Positions 19,329 through 27,216 of a stretch of 64,000 nt of DNA are shown piece after piece. Below the pieces are notes generated by a model. It was not told the origin of the DNA and did no database searches. It worked only from the letters and a program-made list of their open reading frames with translations. Within the stretch, counting starts at the first letter, position 1. The number at the start of each line of letters is the position of its first letter. The stretch is from assembly GCF_009939195.1 (NCBI RefSeq), contig NZ_JAACKC010000003.1:186001-250000 (forward strand). Reading direction: 5' to 3'. This stretch comes from Acinetobacter kanungonis (lineage in GTDB: Bacteria > Pseudomonadota > Gammaproteobacteria > Pseudomonadales > Moraxellaceae). Made by a program: the position numbers and the translations under genes.

Positions 19329-19736
19329 ATGTCACAACAATATTATGCGGGAAGCTGTTTATGTGGGGCAATTCGTTACGAAGTGCGCGGTGAAATTGGC
19401 GATGTGGTGCAGTGTCACTGCCAGCGTTGCCGTAAAGCCAATGGGACAGCCTTTGCCACCAACGCGCCAATTAAAAAGTTAGACTTTCAGTTGGTACAAG
19501 GTGAACAATTTTTAAAATCGTACCAGTCAACTGCCACCACAGAACGCTGTTTCTGTAGTGAATGTGGTTCACCTATTATGAGCGTTAAAGCGGATACACC
19601 AGAGTATTACCGTTTGCGTATTGGGACTTTGGATACGCCGTTAGCACAAAAGCCAAGCATGCATATTTTTGTTGATTCTAAGGCGGAATGGGATGTGATT
19701 TGCGATCAATTGCCGCAATACCCTGAACGTCCTTGA
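19329..19736 (+). CDS. GFA-family (CENP-V-fold) zinc protein
   Basis: A 135-residue protein with the GFA zinc ligands: C10 and C12 (SCLCGAIRYEV), C29/C31/C34 (CHCQRC) and C74/C76/C79 (CFCSECG). The family is named for glutathione-dependent formaldehyde-activating enzyme, though many members have no proven activity. Residues 35-70 and the C-terminus are ordinary for the fold. It has its own Shine-Dalgarno region and is followed by an intrinsic terminator. Confidence 0.87.
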   Translation: MSQQYYAGSCLCGAIRYEVRGEIGDVVQCHCQRCRKANGTAFATNAPIKKLDFQLVQGEQFLKSYQSTATTERCFCSECGSPIMSVKADTPEYYRLRIGTLDTPLAQKPSMHIFVDSKAEWDVICDQLPQYPERP

Positions 19737-19755
19737 GACAGTGATCATGAAAATG

Positions 19756-19791
19756 AAAAGACCAGAGGTTTATGACTTTCTGGTCTTTTTT
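19756..19791 (+). terminator. Intrinsic terminator after the GFA gene
   Basis: AAAAGACCAGA pairs with TCTGGTCTTTT and is followed by a T-run. The A-run on the other side means it can also end the convergent lipoprotein transcript. Confidence 0.85.
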
Positions 19792-19818
19792 ATGTGCAGC
19801 TCTTTTATTTAACGAGGC

Positions 19819-20370
19819 TTAAGACTTAGTTTTTTCAGTACTTGGATATTGTGCTTCCCAATGATCCAATTGTTCTTGTGCATGCAGGAATTCACCCAAG
19901 CCTTTAATATTGTCTGGGGTCGAGTTGGGAATATCTTGGGAGGTTTTGCTGGTGTTGTTCAGAAGCTTGGCTTGATTTTCCCAATACTGTGCCATCAGTC
20001 CTTGAATATATCGCCCTTGTTCGGTTTTTAAATCCAGATCTTTGAGCATGGTCAATGCCGATTGGATATTGTCCTGTTTGCGGCTGCGGGCAAACTCATC
20101 GGTGAGGTTGCCATTGTCCCGCATCTTAATCAGTTCATCTTCCATTTCATCGCTCATTTCACTAAAACGACGGTCATAGTCAAGGAGCAGGGCAATATCA
20201 TGCTGATCATCTGCAGTTTGCGGGAATTCTTTAATTGGGGAAGATTCCAGCTCCTGCATCATCCGATCTTCGGAAGGATCTGGGGCATCAGCTTCGTTGT
20301 TTTTACTGCACCCCGTGAACAGTAGCAAGCTGCAAAGCAGAGGCAGTAAATAGGCTTTAAAGTTACGCAT
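19819..20370 (-). CDS. Predicted lipoprotein of unknown function
   Basis: I place the start at the ATG at 20370, giving 183 residues with a lipoprotein signal (MRNFKAYLLPLLCSLLLFTGC, lipobox FTGC). The mature part is acidic and mostly helical in appearance (DEMEDELIKMRDNGNLTDEF), ending in TEKTKS. An upstream in-frame start at 20490 would bury the signal peptide and is rejected. The residue after the lipobox Cys is Ser, so outer-membrane sorting is expected. No family recognised. Confidence 0.78.
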   Translation of the reverse strand: MRNFKAYLLPLLCSLLLFTGCSKNNEADAPDPSEDRMMQELESSPIKEFPQTADDQHDIALLLDYDRRFSEMSDEMEDELIKMRDNGNLTDEFARSRKQDNIQSALTMLKDLDLKTEQGRYIQGLMAQYWENQAKLLNNTSKTSQDIPNSTPDNIKGLGEFLHAQEQLDHWEAQYPSTEKTKS

Positions 20371-20392
20371 CGTGGTTATCCTAAAGAATATT

Positions 20393-21166
20393 TTATGTTG
20401 TTTTCTTAAAATTATACGCGTAGGTGACATAAGGGAAAGCAATTTCGTCATGTGGCGCTTTACCCGTGTAATCGGTAACAATCTGTTCAAACTGTGCTTT
20501 TAACTGCTGTTGCTGAATGGCTGGCATTGCGGCAATAAAACTGGTCGAGAGCAAGCGCTTGGACACCACTTCATCAACCCGTCCAAAATGCACATGCGGG
20601 AAGGTTTTGATCTGATCCAGTTCAAACAAAAACTGCTGTTCAAACACCTGTTGCCATTGCCCGCTATGAAAGCGCGGCGTGTCACCTTCGAGGGGTTCGA
20701 GCACATCTGCCAATGCTTTGACCCAATCGACCTGAATATCGCGTTGATTCCAGACCAAACCCAGTTGCCCATTGGGTTTTAAGACTTGATGGATTTCGTT
20801 CAGGCTTTCAATCGTGGCAAACCAGTGAAAAGATTGTGCACAAATCACTGCATCGATACTTTCCGAGGCAATCGGCAGTTGTTCACTGCTGGCTTGCAAG
20901 GTTGAAACCTGCGGATAGGCATGTTTTAACTGCGCCAACATTTCACTGATCGGTTCAACCGCGATGATCTTGCTGGTCACTTGTTGCAGGTAAGGCAGGA
21001 ATTTTCCTGTACCCGAGCCCAAATCGACCACTGTCGATTGCGCATCTAAATTTAATTGTTGTAACCAAGTCACGATCTGCTGTGGATAATTTGGACGTGC
21101 TTGTTGATAAAGTTCAGCGGCAGAACTGAAGCCTTGTTGTGCGGCAGGATGAAGTGATTGTGTCAT
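20393..21166 (-). CDS. Class I SAM-dependent methyltransferase
   Basis: A 257-residue protein from the ATG at 21166. Motif I is VVDLGSGTGKFLPYL, the acidic end of strand 2 is IAVEPISEM, and motif IV is IDAVICAQSFHWF; these fit Methyltransf_11/25 enzymes of the UbiE-like type acting on small molecules. A longer in-frame start at 21208 exists but lacks conservation-like sequence. The gene stops 22 bases before the lipoprotein start on the same strand. Substrate cannot be named. Confidence 0.84.
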   Translation of the reverse strand: MTQSLHPAAQQGFSSAAELYQQARPNYPQQIVTWLQQLNLDAQSTVVDLGSGTGKFLPYLQQVTSKIIAVEPISEMLAQLKHAYPQVSTLQASSEQLPIASESIDAVICAQSFHWFATIESLNEIHQVLKPNGQLGLVWNQRDIQVDWVKALADVLEPLEGDTPRFHSGQWQQVFEQQFLFELDQIKTFPHVHFGRVDEVVSKRLLSTSFIAAMPAIQQQQLKAQFEQIVTDYTGKAPHDEIAFPYVTYAYNFKKTT

Positions 21167-21444
21167 ATTTTGCGCTTTTTTATCTGCTGGGCATCTATAA
21201 AATAACATAGTCCCTGTTGATGGATATTAGCAAGCCTGAGCTGGATGTGTTTTTCTGATACATACATCTGCTGATGCATACGTTAAAATGCTGCCACGGA
21301 TCTGTGATGCCGTTGAATTATCTTGTTGTTGATTGTGATTGAGATGACAGTCAGCACATTCTCCTACATAGACAGCGTGATAGGCTGCTGGACTATGAAT
21401 TTTATTGATACAAAAAATTAGGGCCGATTTGTTTCGGTGTGGAC

Positions 21445-22734
21445 ATGGATAAACACATTATTTTTGAAGACGAACAAATTCGCGCTATTTTTTTAAAAGG
21501 TTCGTCAGACGAGTTAGTTTTTTCTTTTGGTGACTTGATTACCCGTGCCAAAGGACTTGCAATAAACGCTGAAAAATCATTAGCCAAATTTGAGTTTAAT
21601 GTGATTGGCATTATGCCCAAAGAAAAATCATGGTTTCCTGCGGAGTCCATGCACAATTTATTCCAAGCCATTGAAGAGCTGATTGCACCCTTCCAAAAAC
21701 GCATTGGCTATGGTGGTTCAATGGGTGGCTATGCCGCCATTAAGTATTCCAATTTGTTGGGCTTAAGTCGTGTAGTGTCTTTGGTGCCGCAGTTTTCGAT
21801 TGACCCAGAGGTGGTTGAAGACAGCCGTTATAACATGTTCTATCACCCAGAACTGAATGCAGATATGCAGGTTCAGGCGCAGGATATTGAGGCAGACTGC
21901 GAATATATCGTGGTCTATGACCCTTACTGTGCCGAAGATCGCGCGCACTTTGTTGAATTAGAACAAGTGATTCCTGAGATTAAAGTGCTGAACTTGCCGT
22001 TTACAGGACATGATGCCATCGCTGTGCTGGCAAGTTCCGAGTTGCTCAAAGACTTTTTAACCCGTGAATTTGACAGTGTCTATTTCTATCAAAAAATTCG
22101 TCAGGTGAAAAAGGGCAGTAAGTTCTATTACCGCAAAGTCATTGAAACCCTGTTGCCGCATCACCGCCGTTCGCTGGGGAAAATTCTCAGAAATAATGAC
22201 ATGCAGCTCGACAGCCAGTTCTTCGATGCCAAGCTCAAACAAAGCATTATCCGTCAGTTGCTCAGCAACCGTCAGGTCAGTGAGCAGGACTTGCTGAAAC
22301 TGGGCATTCAGGTGAACTTGCCACAGGAAAGCAACAGTCAGTTGCTGGACAGTTTTGGGCATGGTCTGGTGTTTAACGTGATTAGCCAGAAAATTGAAAG
22401 TTATGCGCAAAATGCGATTAACCTGAACCATAAGTTCCTGATTCCGATTTTTGCCAAGGGTACAGGGCTGGTACAGATTAGTCTGAATGATGAGCGTTAT
22501 GTGATTGCCATGAATGACCGTCATGTGATGAAACTGTTTAAAGAACAGGATGAATTGTCAGGCGGTATGCATCCACTGGTGTTAAAAAAATATAGCGACT
22601 ATTACTTGCTCAGCTATAAGCAATTTAACCTCAGCAGTGATGAATATGGCGGCAATGACTTTGTTGAAGATACGCCAGATACTGCCAAGTTCATGACGCA
22701 GCCAGAAGAATCGGAAGAACCTGAACAGGCTTAA
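21445..22734 (+). CDS. Unrecognised two-part protein with alpha/beta-hydrolase-like N-terminus
   Basis: About 429 residues from the ATG at 21445; a GTG two codons earlier is also possible, and neither has a strong Shine-Dalgarno sequence. The first ~200 residues look like an alpha/beta hydrolase: a nucleophile elbow (GYGGSMGGYAAIKYS), an Asp-rich strand end (VVYDPYCAEDRAHF) and a late histidine (FTGHDAIAVL). The C-terminal ~220 residues (basic helical linker, then beta-rich) match nothing I know. No signal peptide. It has its own terminator. Function unknown. Confidence 0.72.
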   Translation: MDKHIIFEDEQIRAIFLKGSSDELVFSFGDLITRAKGLAINAEKSLAKFEFNVIGIMPKEKSWFPAESMHNLFQAIEELIAPFQKRIGYGGSMGGYAAIKYSNLLGLSRVVSLVPQFSIDPEVVEDSRYNMFYHPELNADMQVQAQDIEADCEYIVVYDPYCAEDRAHFVELEQVIPEIKVLNLPFTGHDAIAVLASSELLKDFLTREFDSVYFYQKIRQVKKGSKFYYRKVIETLLPHHRRSLGKILRNNDMQLDSQFFDAKLKQSIIRQLLSNRQVSEQDLLKLGIQVNLPQESNSQLLDSFGHGLVFNVISQKIESYAQNAINLNHKFLIPIFAKGTGLVQISLNDERYVIAMNDRHVMKLFKEQDELSGGMHPLVLKKYSDYYLLSYKQFNLSSDEYGGNDFVEDTPDTAKFMTQPEESEEPEQA

Positions 22735-22799
22735 AAATTAGGTGAATCTTATTCGATTTGTATCGCTTGATTTTTAATTGAATAGGTTTAAGATTGAAG

Positions 22800-22829
22800 G
22801 AGTGGATAAAAAACATCCACTCTTTTTTA
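22800..22829 (+). terminator. Intrinsic terminator
   Basis: GAGTGGAT and ATCCACTC pair around a seven-base loop, followed by a TTTTTT run. It ends the hydrolase-like gene. Confidence 0.85.
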
Positions 22830-22852
22830 TTATTCACTCAAGGTCAGGTTGT

Positions 22853-23050
22853 ATGAATAGGATATTTATACCTGCTGTACTTTTGTCTATCACACTGATT
22901 CTCAGTTTGATTTATCTCATTTCTCAAGGTTTTGATCTGGCAGCGATGGTCTTTGTCAGTGGCGTCTTGGTGCTGCTGATGTTGGCAAGTTATGTCTATC
23001 AGCAAATTCGACTGTCGGTGCGTGAGTGTATAAAGGAATCCACAAAATAG
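22853..23050 (+). CDS. Small membrane protein, unknown
   Basis: A 65-residue protein from the ATG at 22853, chosen because it follows an AGGTCAGG ribosome site and lies after the upstream terminator; an earlier in-frame start would run through that hairpin. Two hydrophobic helices (residues 4-24 and 30-51) end in a basic tail (RLSVRECIKESTK), suggesting a two-helix inner-membrane protein with a cytosolic C-terminus. Its stop lies inside a terminator stem. Confidence 0.6.
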   Translation: MNRIFIPAVLLSITLILSLIYLISQGFDLAAMVFVSGVLVLLMLASYVYQQIRLSVRECIKESTK

Positions 23051-23064
23051 TGGATTTTTCTTTT
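23037..23064 (+). terminator. Intrinsic terminator overlapping a stop codon
   Basis: AATCCAC and GTGGATT form a 7-bp stem with a T-rich tail. The TAG stop of the 22853 gene lies in the loop and second arm. Confidence 0.75.
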
Positions 23065-23149
23065 TTCACACGCATGTATTGAACCCAAACCTGCTTTGGC
23101 TTTTAATGAACTGCATACAGGTCATGAGCAACATCAGCAGGAGCGTCGA

Positions 23150-24103
23150 ATGAAAGCAGTATTTTTAGATGTGGAATCTTTAGATCAGCACGATCTGGAT
23201 TTGAGTCCCTTAACTGCTGCTTTTGATGCGTTGACACTTTATCCTGCCACTGCACCTGATCAGGTGTTACCACGGGTGCAGGATGTGAATGTCATCATCA
23301 CCAATAAAGTCCAGATTTCTGCACAAGTGATGCAGCAATGTCCGCAGTTAAAACTGATCTTAATTTCTGCCACGGGCACCAATAACGTCGACTTGGTTCA
23401 AGCCAAAGCGCAAGGTATTGTAGTATGTAATTGTCAGGGTTATGGCACTTCGGCGGTGGCACAGCATACCTTGGCGTTGATGCTGGCACTGGCGACTTCA
23501 CTGTTGAAATATGACCGTGCAGTGAAGCAGGGCGCATGGAATACCGCTAAACAATTTTGTTTGTTGGACTTTCCAATTGTGGAATTGGCAGGCAAAACTT
23601 TGGGGATAGTCGGTTACGGTGAGTTGGGACAGGCGGTAGCCAAGCTGGCACAAGCATTTGATATGCGGGTCTTGATTGCAGGCTTGCCTGATCGCCCGCA
23701 ACGTGAAGGTCGTTTGCCTTTGGCGGAGCTATTGCCTCAGGTCGATTTTCTTAGCTTACATTGTCCATTGACTGAATCTACCCGAAATTTAATCAGTACG
23801 GATGAACTGGAAATTATGAAAACCAGTGCCTTTCTGATTAATTGTGCCCGCGGGGGCATTGTGGATGAAGCGGCTTTGGCACAAGCATTACGTGAAGGGC
23901 GGATTGCAGGTGCTGCAACTGATGTATTGACGGTGGAACCACCGAAAGCGGGTAATGTTTTATTGGCAGAGGATATTCCAAACCTGATTATTACCCCGCA
24001 CAGTGCATGGGGCAGTGTCGATGCCAGACAGCGTATTGTGCAGCAAATGTTGGAAAACTTTATGGCTTATCAGCAGGGGCAACCGATTCGCCAAGTCGCT
24101 TAA
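23150..24103 (+). CDS. D-2-hydroxyacid dehydrogenase (NAD-dependent)
   Basis: A 317-residue protein from the ATG at 23150, which follows a CAGGAG ribosome site. The Rossmann motif is TLGIVGYGELGQAVAKLA. Catalytic family residues are the Arg in INCARGGIVDEAAL, the Glu region after DVLTVEPP and the His in ITPHSAWGS. The family reduces 2-keto acids such as hydroxypyruvate or glyoxylate; HprA-like glycerate dehydrogenase is a fair guess but not proven. It has its own terminator. Confidence 0.88.
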   Translation: MKAVFLDVESLDQHDLDLSPLTAAFDALTLYPATAPDQVLPRVQDVNVIITNKVQISAQVMQQCPQLKLILISATGTNNVDLVQAKAQGIVVCNCQGYGTSAVAQHTLALMLALATSLLKYDRAVKQGAWNTAKQFCLLDFPIVELAGKTLGIVGYGELGQAVAKLAQAFDMRVLIAGLPDRPQREGRLPLAELLPQVDFLSLHCPLTESTRNLISTDELEIMKTSAFLINCARGGIVDEAALAQALREGRIAGAATDVLTVEPPKAGNVLLAEDIPNLIITPHSAWGSVDARQRIVQQMLENFMAYQQGQPIRQVA

Positions 24104-24134
24104 GCTGATGTGATATTTTCACGTTTCAAATGAG

Positions 24135-24163
24135 AAAAGCGCAGTGTTTATGCTGCGCTTTTT
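24135..24163. terminator. Intrinsic terminator
   Basis: AAAAGCGCAG and CTGCGCTTTT flank a short loop. It lies between the dehydrogenase gene and the convergent 24188-24613 gene. Confidence 0.85.
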
Positions 24164-24187
24164 AATTTTGAGACAGAGCAAATGGAC

Positions 24188-24613
24188 TTAAAGCTGTCCA
24201 TTCTGAGCAGGTGCGTTATTCGGTTGACTTAATGGATGTGATTCAATTGGGACAGGTGGGCTGTTTGGATCGCCTAAGACGCTGGCTTTGGCTTCATGCC
24301 ATTTTTTATTGACTGTCGCAGCCGCTTTTTGTGAGTTTTCCTTGGCAATTTCTGCCTGTTCTTCACTATAGGTTTTGGTGCCTTCCCAAGTTTCAGCCAC
24401 TTTCGGTCTGACTTTGGCAATGCCTTCTTGGGTAGTACGATCTACGGCATTGGCGGCATCTTGTGCGGTATCTAAGGTTTTTTGCCCCAGCACTTCAAAA
24501 ATATTGGGATTGTCTCCATAGCCTTTTTTCTTGCTACTTTCTGCGGCATGGGCAGGGAGCGCCATAACCATAAACACCGTACTCGAAATTAAGGCGGCTT
24601 TCATCAACTGCAT
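24188..24613 (-). CDS. Exported low-complexity (hydrophilin-like) protein
   Basis: 141 residues from the ATG at 24613, chosen because the AGAGGA ribosome site then has the same spacing as in the paralogue upstream. A signal peptide (ALISSTVFMVMALPAHA) is followed by a polar, Ala/Lys/Glu-rich helical region with no cysteines and a Pro/Asn-rich end. The segment TWEGTKTYSEEQAEIAKEN resembles AWNNTKQFSAEQAQNINQG of the neighbouring 24802-25410 protein. Such sequences recall LEA-like hydrophilins, but no function is proven. Confidence 0.72.
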   Translation of the reverse strand: MQLMKAALISSTVFMVMALPAHAAESSKKKGYGDNPNIFEVLGQKTLDTAQDAANAVDRTTQEGIAKVRPKVAETWEGTKTYSEEQAEIAKENSQKAAATVNKKWHEAKASVLGDPNSPPVPIESHPLSQPNNAPAQNGQL

Positions 24614-24801
24614 GCACATAGTCCTCTATTGCTCTGCACTATGTAGGCGAAAACACGCTGTGGGCTGGCATGTTTTGCATAGTGTCACGACCGAATGGAT
24701 ACCCCATATTCTGCTGTATCCCATCGGACGTCAAGAATTTTCATTGCGTGCTAATGCACAGCTTGGTTTAAAAATGTGTCTATTCAAACGGATTGGCAGA
24801 A

Positions 24802-25410
24802 TTATTTTGGTGTGTTCACTGTTGTTTGTGATGAAACTCCAACCTGAGTTTTGGCAACTGGAGTATGTACTCCCACTTGTGCGCTCACATCTGCCTGTGC
24901 GGGTTGGGTCAATGCCGTTTTAGTCTTGTTCCAAGTACGCTCAGTTGAGGTTTTACCTTGCTGCATTTTTTGTCCTAAATAGGCTTGAGTACGTTCAGCT
25001 TTCTCTGCACTGTAATTTTTGGCTTTGCTTGCGCCTTGATTAATGTTTTGCGCTTGTTCTGCGCTGAACTGTTTGGTGTTGTTCCATGCCGCTTTACTGG
25101 TAGATTTAGTGTGTTCAGCACCATTTTCGATGCCTTGACCGACGCGCTGGGTTGCTGTGCTGAGTCCCTGTCCAACTTGGGTAGTCGCATGTTGAATGCC
25201 ATGCCCAGCATTTTCTGTTGCTGTACTTAAACCATTACCGACTTTTTGGGTAGATGTACTTACACCTTCATGAATATTGTGTAGTACGCCGTGCGCATTG
25301 CCTTGTGCTTCGGCAGAGGCATTGACCTGTCCATTGACTGCTACGTTAGCAAAGACCGATGCAGAAGCAAAAAATGCGGTACTCATTAGCGCTGTTTTCA
25401 TCATGTTCAT
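24802..25410 (-). CDS. Exported repeat protein, hydrophilin-like
   Basis: 202 residues. A signal peptide (MNMMKTALMSTAFFASASVFA) is followed by a polar repeat region of roughly 14-residue units (VGNGLSTATENAGHGIQ, VGQGLSTATQRVGQGIE), then Lys/Gln-rich helices and a Gln/Thr/Val tail. No cysteines in the mature part. The composition (Gly, Gln, Ala, Thr, Asn) is like LEA-type desiccation proteins. AGAGGA lies nine bases upstream. Shares a motif with the 24188-24613 protein in the same orientation, suggesting duplication. Confidence 0.75.
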   Translation of the reverse strand: MNMMKTALMSTAFFASASVFANVAVNGQVNASAEAQGNAHGVLHNIHEGVSTSTQKVGNGLSTATENAGHGIQHATTQVGQGLSTATQRVGQGIENGAEHTKSTSKAAWNNTKQFSAEQAQNINQGASKAKNYSAEKAERTQAYLGQKMQQGKTSTERTWNKTKTALTQPAQADVSAQVGVHTPVAKTQVGVSSQTTVNTPK

Positions 25411-25502
25411 GTTAGATATTCCTCTATGACGTCACTCCGTATTATGGGAGTGCTAAATGAGAGCCATCATAAACAGGTTTAAAGCGTGTTTTGCGCTTTG
25501 AG

Positions 25503-25682
25503 ATGAAAGTTACACAGTTCCGCACAGCAGTTTTACAGTTGGCGCACGATTGTAGAGATACACGTTCGTTTGAGGGTGTTGATGTGTCTGAATGCTGCCA
25601 TTTGTTGGCATCAGCAACGTTATGTAAGCGCAGGGAAGATGTGGAAAATGAATTTATGGCTTTGAATTTTAAGCATTCTTGA
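25503..25682 (+). CDS. Possible small cysteine-containing protein
   Basis: A 59-residue reading frame from the ATG at 25503. The sequence (QLAHDCRDTRSFEGVDVSEC, CHLLASATLC, KRREDVENEF) has a protein-like pattern of charged and hydrophobic residues and four cysteines, and it stops just before a terminator-like stem. The ribosome site is weak. It lies between two minus-strand genes. I do not recognise a family; it could be spurious. Confidence 0.42.
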   Translation: MKVTQFRTAVLQLAHDCRDTRSFEGVDVSECCHLLASATLCKRREDVENEFMALNFKHS

Positions 25683-25683
25683 A

Positions 25684-25712
25684 AGGCTTTACGTCATGTG
25701 GACGCAAAGCCT
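25684..25712. terminator. Terminator-like stem
   Basis: AGGCTTTACGTC and GACGCAAAGCCT pair with a single mismatch around a five-base loop. The right side is T-rich (GTGTGTCTTTT). It is consistent with the end of the 25503 frame or of the 25722 lipoprotein. Confidence 0.55.
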
Positions 25713-25721
25713 GTGTGTCTT

Positions 25722-26111
25722 TTAGTCACATTGTGCAACGGCATCTTTAGCGAAGTTTTTACGTAACTTGATAAAGTTTTGTTGAACATCGGCATTATTC
25801 AGGTCAAAATTGCTGGCTTGGCTGGTGCCATCTTTCGCGAAGGTTGCTGTAGCGCCTGTAATGAGCGTGTTGCCTCTAAATGACCATTGTTCAACGACTT
25901 TGTTGCCGTCTAAATTCCCCGTAAATTCGATGACGCATTTGTCTGCAAATTTGGTCAGTTTGGCTTTGTTATCAGTGGTGTTCGGATATACATCTAGGTT
26001 TTGAACTTCTTGCAGTACACCTGTTTCCATTTGTGGAATTTTAGGAGATGAAGTACATGCTGTAAGTGCTGCGCAAGTGAAGCCCGTAAGTAAAAGTGTT
26101 TTTAATTTCAT
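25722..26111 (-). CDS. Small predicted lipoprotein
   Basis: 129 residues with a lipoprotein signal (MKLKTLLLTGFTCAALTAC, lipobox LTAC). The Ser after the Cys suggests outer-membrane anchoring. The mature domain has two further cysteines (DKCVIEF and the penultimate C in AQCD), which may form a disulfide, and a beta-rich pattern (VVEQWSFRGNTLITGATATF). No family recognised. A good AAGAACG-type ribosome site lies upstream. Confidence 0.75.
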   Translation of the reverse strand: MKLKTLLLTGFTCAALTACTSSPKIPQMETGVLQEVQNLDVYPNTTDNKAKLTKFADKCVIEFTGNLDGNKVVEQWSFRGNTLITGATATFAKDGTSQASNFDLNNADVQQNFIKLRKNFAKDAVAQCD

Positions 26112-26182
26112 ATAACGTTCTTTCTTGTTGAGTGTTGTTAGCTTGAGTATAGGGAATTGAATTTAGATTGGCTAGTTCGATA

Positions 26183-27148
26183 TTAAGGGATATATCCTGA
26201 AGCACCTAATCGATCTCGGCTGAGATAATATGCTCCTTTATAATTTAATAAAGTCAGTAAATATTTCCGTAATAGATCGCTAACATCTCTTCGGTCTTCT
26301 ATAGCTTGCTCCATATAATTTTCATCTCCGAACGGTAATAAAATGCCTTCGTGGATCATTCTATGACGTTTCATTAAGAAAGGCGTTATTTCATCCCTAT
26401 TAAAATGGGATGCTTCAAACATTCTCAATGTCATTTCAGTTGATGTAATTTGACCATACATTTTATGTACATATTTTTTTCTTTTCCCTTTAGGTAACCA
26501 ATAATCTTCTACGTTTGTAGGTGGATTATCCAAAGGTGGAAAATCTTTATGCGTGAAATGTTGTCCTGAATATTCATATCGATTATCTAGCGCAAACGTA
26601 TTTTTTAGATTTTCTATCGCAACGTAATGTGAAATTAGAGTTATCTCTAAAGCTAAAGTGGAGCGATTGGCTTCACATAAATAACCGAAGACTACCGTAA
26701 GCTGTCTAATCGATTTGAGTTTTTTAAAAGTTGGATAAGTTTGCTCAATAAAGTTGCGGATTTCTTTACCACTATCTTCAATTATTGTACGAAGTGGATT
26801 AACAGCAGCTCCTGAACAGTTTGTTCCATATTCGGCTGAACCGATTTTATGGCTATAGCGTCGAACTGGAGATTGTTGAGCAAACGACAGTAGCCAGCAA
26901 AGATCATCAATGACTTCTAAAACATGCTCAACTTGATCGGAACTAATGTTTTCAATAGTAATTTTAGTGGTAATTAAACTTTGATTTATAAATTCACTTT
27001 GCTTTAGGTGGATATTAAGCTGCTTAAATTCAAACTTAAAACCTTCACATTCTATGACTGTTGTATCACGAATTCGCTGATTATTATGGTTAGAGAGGTT
27101 TTCACCTAACATGAATAAATTGATAAGAAAGACTTCTAAATTTTCCAT
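26183..27148 (-). CDS. AT-rich orphan with HEPN-like C-terminus
   Basis: A 321-residue cytosolic protein I do not recognise. Its base composition is clearly more AT-rich than the flanking genes. The N-terminal half is beta-rich (KITIENISSDQVEHVLEVID). The C-terminal third is helical and contains RHRMIHEG, an R-x4-H motif like the catalytic motif of HEPN ribonucleases and of ApeA-like abortive infection proteins, followed by helices (DVSDLLRKYLLTLLNYK). No second gene forms an obvious antitoxin partner. HEPN assignment is inferred from the motif only. Confidence 0.65.
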   Translation of the reverse strand: MENLEVFLINLFMLGENLSNHNNQRIRDTTVIECEGFKFEFKQLNIHLKQSEFINQSLITTKITIENISSDQVEHVLEVIDDLCWLLSFAQQSPVRRYSHKIGSAEYGTNCSGAAVNPLRTIIEDSGKEIRNFIEQTYPTFKKLKSIRQLTVVFGYLCEANRSTLALEITLISHYVAIENLKNTFALDNRYEYSGQHFTHKDFPPLDNPPTNVEDYWLPKGKRKKYVHKMYGQITSTEMTLRMFEASHFNRDEITPFLMKRHRMIHEGILLPFGDENYMEQAIEDRRDVSDLLRKYLLTLLNYKGAYYLSRDRLGASGYIP

Positions 27149-27161
27149 ATTTATTTTTAAT

Positions 27162-27190
27162 AAAAAACCCCACTAATTTATAGCGGGGTT
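27162..27190 (-). terminator. Intrinsic terminator of glyQS
   Basis: Read leftward, AACCCC and GGGGTT arms (27185-27190 and 27166-27171) pair around a loop and are followed by a T-run. It lies just past the glyS stop. Confidence 0.85.
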
Positions 27191-27216
27191 CTCTTTAATT
27201 TACAATCAATTAAGGC

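Noticed and set aside
21395..21421. ATG mini frame before the hydrolase-like gene (8 codons)
   Set aside because: It is in a different phase and ends at once; could be a leader or a frameshifted start, but there is no evidence for either.
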